From positions 1-8,022 of the forward strand of contig JAFAWI010000087.1 in assembly GCA_019241915.1 (NCBI GenBank): DNA of 8,022 bases, read 5' to 3'. Each line of letters begins with the position of its first letter. The stretch's first letter is position 1. The position numbers and the translations under genes were made by a program. A model generated the notes under the pieces. The model ran no database searches. It was not told the DNA's origin and worked only from the letters and a program-made list of their open reading frames with translations. Positions 6,434 to 8,022 of this stretch are shown in pieces. The DNA is from Alphaproteobacteria bacterium (lineage in GTDB: Bacteria; Pseudomonadota; Alphaproteobacteria; ATCC43930; CGMCC-115725).

Positions 6434-7447
6434 ATGCGGCTGGGGCAGCTTCGCCTTCTGATCGCGGCGGCGGTTGTCGCGGGGCTGGCCGCGGGCTTTG
6501 TTGCGCTGCGCCCCGACCGCGATGTCAGCGCGCCGGTCGCCGCGCAGCGCGCGCTGCCGGGGGTTGCCGGCAAGCTCGGCGACCTGGCCTGGCTGCGCCT
6601 GACACGCGGGCAGATGACCGCAAATTTTTCGCTGATCAACAAGCAATGGGCCGTGGTCGAGAAAGGCAACTACCCGGCCGACCAGGCGCGGGTTGGCCGG
6701 CTGCTGGTGCAGCTCGCGGAATGCGAGTTGGTCGAGCCCAAGACGTCGCGCGCCGAGCTGCTGGCGCGGCTCGAACTCGACGATCCGGCGAACGGCAAGT
6801 CGACGCTGGTGAGCGTGCAGGACCGGGCCGGCGGCCAGGTGGCGCAGCTGATCGTCGGCGGCAAACGGCCGAGCGAACTCGGCGGCGGGGATGCCGGCGT
6901 CTATGTCCGCAAGCCGGGCAGCGACCAGGCATGGCTGGCGCGCGGTTCGTTCGACCTCGCCGGGGGCGTGCTGTCATGGCTCGACCGCGGCGTTGTCGAC
7001 ATCAAACCGCAGCGCATTGCCGCGGTTGTGCTCACCGCCGCGGACGGTACCGCGGTCACTGTCGGGCGGGGGTCGGCCGATTTGCCGTTTGCGATCGAGG
7101 CCGCACCGTCCGATGTGCAGCCAAGGGACGACGTTGCGCTGGCCGCGCCGGCGGGCGCCCTCGCCGCGCTGACGCTCGACGATGTAAGGCCTGCGAGCGA
7201 GATGCCGATCCCATACGACGGCGTCGCCACCGCGGCGTTCACGACATTCGACGGGCTTATCGTTGGCGTCCGCTTTGCCGCCAATGGCGACTGGGTTGCG
7301 CTCGACGCCGCCGGCGCCGGCGACAGCGAAGCAGAGGCCAAGGCGCTGAGCGCGCGGCTGACGCGCTGGAGCTTCGCGATCCCGCCGCAGCGCGCCAAGC
7401 TGCTGCGCACCACATTGGCGGATCTCGTCCAGCAGCGGGGCTCGTGA
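6434..7447 (+). CDS. DUF4340 membrane-anchored periplasmic protein
   Basis: 337 residues from the ATG at 6434; a GTG directly in front (6431) would add one residue. GGCGGGG (6424-6430 region) is a suitable ribosome-binding site for the ATG only if loosely spaced. Residues 5-26 form an uncleaved signal anchor (LRLLIAAAVVAGLAAGFVAL). The remainder is soluble and beta-rich, with the DUF4340 pattern: a NKQWAVVEKGNYPAD block (69-83), a short helix around RVGRLLVQLAECELVEPKTS, and a GVYVRKPGSDQAWLARGSF strand pair (155-173). Proteins with DUF4340 commonly sit next to gldG-like genes, and here the gene starts 10 bp after one. That suggests it is a periplasmic partner of the same ABC complex. No catalytic motif is seen, and the biochemical role is unknown. 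The next gene's ATG lies 1 bp after its stop. Confidence 0.85.
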   Translation: MRLGQLRLLIAAAVVAGLAAGFVALRPDRDVSAPVAAQRALPGVAGKLGDLAWLRLTRGQMTANFSLINKQWAVVEKGNYPADQARVGRLLVQLAECELVEPKTSRAELLARLELDDPANGKSTLVSVQDRAGGQVAQLIVGGKRPSELGGGDAGVYVRKPGSDQAWLARGSFDLAGGVLSWLDRGVVDIKPQRIAAVVLTAADGTAVTVGRGSADLPFAIEAAPSDVQPRDDVALAAPAGALAALTLDDVRPASEMPIPYDGVATAAFTTFDGLIVGVRFAANGDWVALDAAGAGDSEAEAKALSARLTRWSFAIPPQRAKLLRTTLADLVQQRGS

Positions 7448-7448
7448 G

Positions 7449-7655
7449 ATGGACAAGGCGAGCGCCGACGACCGGATGCCGCCGTCGCCGTGTCTCGGCA
7501 TTTGCCTGATGGACCCGGCGACGCGGCAATGCCGCGGCTGTCTGCGTACGGTTGACGAGATCGCGCGCTGGTACGACGCGAGCCCCGACGAGAAGCGGGC
7601 GATTCTCGCCGCGCTCGCCGAGCGCGGTGCGGCGGGGGCAAAGCGCGATGTCTAG
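7449..7655 (+). CDS. DUF1289 Cys4 mini-protein
   Basis: 68 residues with the full DUF1289 signature: PSPCLGICLMDPATRQCRGC (12-31) followed by LRTVDEIARWYDASPDEKRA. The four cysteines (15, 19, 28, 31) in C-x3-C-x8-C-x2-C spacing suggest a bound zinc or iron-sulfur cluster, although this has not been shown from sequence. There is no signal peptide, so it is cytoplasmic. Its ATG follows the upstream stop by 1 bp in a TGAGATG context identical to that at the GldG-like gene start, so it is translationally coupled to the envelope operon. The role is unknown; physical association with the membrane complex is only suggested by linkage. A possible downstream start (ATG at 7648) overlaps its last codons. 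Confidence 0.93.
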   Translation: MDKASADDRMPPSPCLGICLMDPATRQCRGCLRTVDEIARWYDASPDEKRAILAALAERGAAGAKRDV

Positions 7656-8022
7656 GTCGCGAAATAAGCTCTTGCCGTTATTCCCGCGAAAGCGGGAACC
7701 CAGGGCCGGGCGTTGTGCCATTCGTCCGCGTTGTACCGTTCGCCCCGCGGCCCCCGCTTGCGCGAGGGTGATGATTTTGATGCTTGGACTGCCGGCGTGC
7801 ACCGTGACCGGGGGTGGCGAGTGGGCGAAGGCGGGGGCGGACGAGGCGCAGACCGCCGCCGCATATCGCGAATGCGCGGCGCTGACCGATGCGGCCACCC
7901 GCACCGACGTGCGGATCGACCAGGACATCGCGGCCAGCCGGGCCAGCGACCTGCAGCGCGCCGCGATCGTGCGCGCGCAGTCGGAGCGCATCCACGCCGA
8001 CAATGGCGAGCGGGCCGAGGCA
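7648..8022 (+). CDS. Probable lipoprotein, 5' part, with repeat-derived N-terminus
   Basis: An open frame of 125 codons runs from ATG 7648 to the window edge without a stop. It overlaps the DUF1289 stop by 8 nt, with GGCGGGGG as a possible ribosome-binding site. It begins MSRSRNKLL, continues through an Arg/Pro-rich stretch encoded by the palindromic repeat (FPRKREPRAGR, then RCAIRPRCTVRP), and then reaches VMILMLGLPAC, a short hydrophobic core with a lipobox-like LPAC (Cys51). The mature part is hydrophilic and probably helical (Tyr-Arg-Glu-Cys, then RIDQDIAASRASDLQRAAIV). Lipidation at Cys51 and an outer-membrane or periplasmic location are inferred. An alternative start at GTG 7768 or ATG 7771 puts the Cys at residue 10-11, an unusually short signal with no basic residues. 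I do not recognise the family. The C-terminus is outside the window. Confidence 0.5.
   Translation, partial: MSRSRNKLLPLFPRKREPRAGRCAIRPRCTVRPAAPACARVMILMLGLPACTVTGGGEWAKAGADEAQTAAAYRECAALTDAATRTDVRIDQDIAASRASDLQRAAIVRAQSERIHADNGERAEA
7676..7776. repeat. Dispersed palindromic repeat element (two-hairpin, REP/BIME-like)
   Basis: The left hairpin is TTCCCGC (7681-7687), GAAA loop, GCGGGAA (7692-7698): a perfect 7-bp stem with a GNRA-type loop. The right hairpin is CCCCCGC (7751-7757), TTGC, GCGAGGG (7762-7768): 7 bp with one C/A mismatch. The left core matches the TTCCCGCGAAAGCGGGAA palindrome known as a dispersed intergenic repeat in many proteobacteria. Between the two lies a tandem duplication (7710-7745). 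The outer boundaries are estimated. The element has no T-tract after either hairpin and lies inside an open reading frame. Confidence 0.65.
7710..7745. repeat. 18-bp tandem repeat, two copies, inside the palindromic element
   Basis: GCGTTGTGCCATTCGTCC (7710-7727) is followed directly by GCGTTGTACCGTTCGCCC (7728-7745); 15 of 18 positions agree. The period is six codons, so the overlapping frame encodes RCAIRP then RCTVRP. The copies fill most of the gap between the two hairpins of the surrounding element. Confidence 0.75.

Noticed and set aside
5140..6669. 509-codon open frame on the minus strand opposite the GldG-like gene
   Set aside because: Composition is Arg/Leu/Gln-rich without motifs, and the opposite strand encodes well-conserved protein blocks over its full length. 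Length alone is expected from strong third-position GC bias.
7681..7698. TTCCCGC-GAAA-GCGGGAA hairpin as an intrinsic terminator ending the operon
   Set aside because: No T-run follows, the sequence matches a dispersed repeat, and the coding frame continues through it towards a lipobox.
1..8022. Defence island, prophage, CRISPR array or insertion sequence
   Set aside because: No transposase, integrase, nuclease or regularly spaced repeats were found; gene content, codon bias and operon packing are uniform and chromosomal in character.

Overview
This window looks like ordinary chromosome from a high-GC proteobacterium. An alphaproteobacterium is my best guess, based on the strong G/C bias at third codon positions, the gene content (a DUF1289 gene behind a Gld-type ABC operon, a LysE-type exporter, a cyclase with a ferredoxin domain) and the palindrome family near the right end. 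A beta- or gammaproteobacterium cannot be excluded from sequence alone. There are no tRNA or rRNA genes, no CRISPR array and no transposase.

Layout. Bases 1-71 (minus) hold the first 23 codons of a LysE-family exporter. It is divergent from an exported glutathione-peroxidase-like enzyme (195-797, plus), and an imperfect palindrome lies just before the latter's start. A 135-bp convergent gap with several GC-rich hairpins follows. The minus strand at 933-2657 then encodes a 574-residue membrane protein joining a histidine-bearing multi-span membrane region, a plant-type [2Fe-2S] ferredoxin domain and a class III adenylate cyclase domain, which looks like a redox-linked cAMP producer.

A 71-bp divergent gap separates the cyclase from a tightly packed plus-strand operon that continues past the window end. 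Its order is ABC ATPase (GldA-like, 2729-3679), six-span permease (GldF-like, 3723-4460), GldG-like auxiliary membrane protein (4462-6423), DUF4340 membrane-anchored protein (6434-7447), DUF1289 Cys4 mini-protein (7449-7655), and the 5' part of a probable lipoprotein gene (from 7648). The first four products plausibly form one envelope complex: ATPase and permease, plus two largely periplasmic partners each held by membrane anchors. The substrate is unknown.

The most unusual spot is the right end. A palindromic intergenic-type repeat, with two hairpins flanking an 18-bp tandem duplication, lies inside an uninterrupted reading frame. It sits between what looks like the basic n-region and the hydrophobic/lipobox part of the lipoprotein signal peptide. 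The second point of interest is the ferredoxin-cyclase with its possible heme-ligand histidines.
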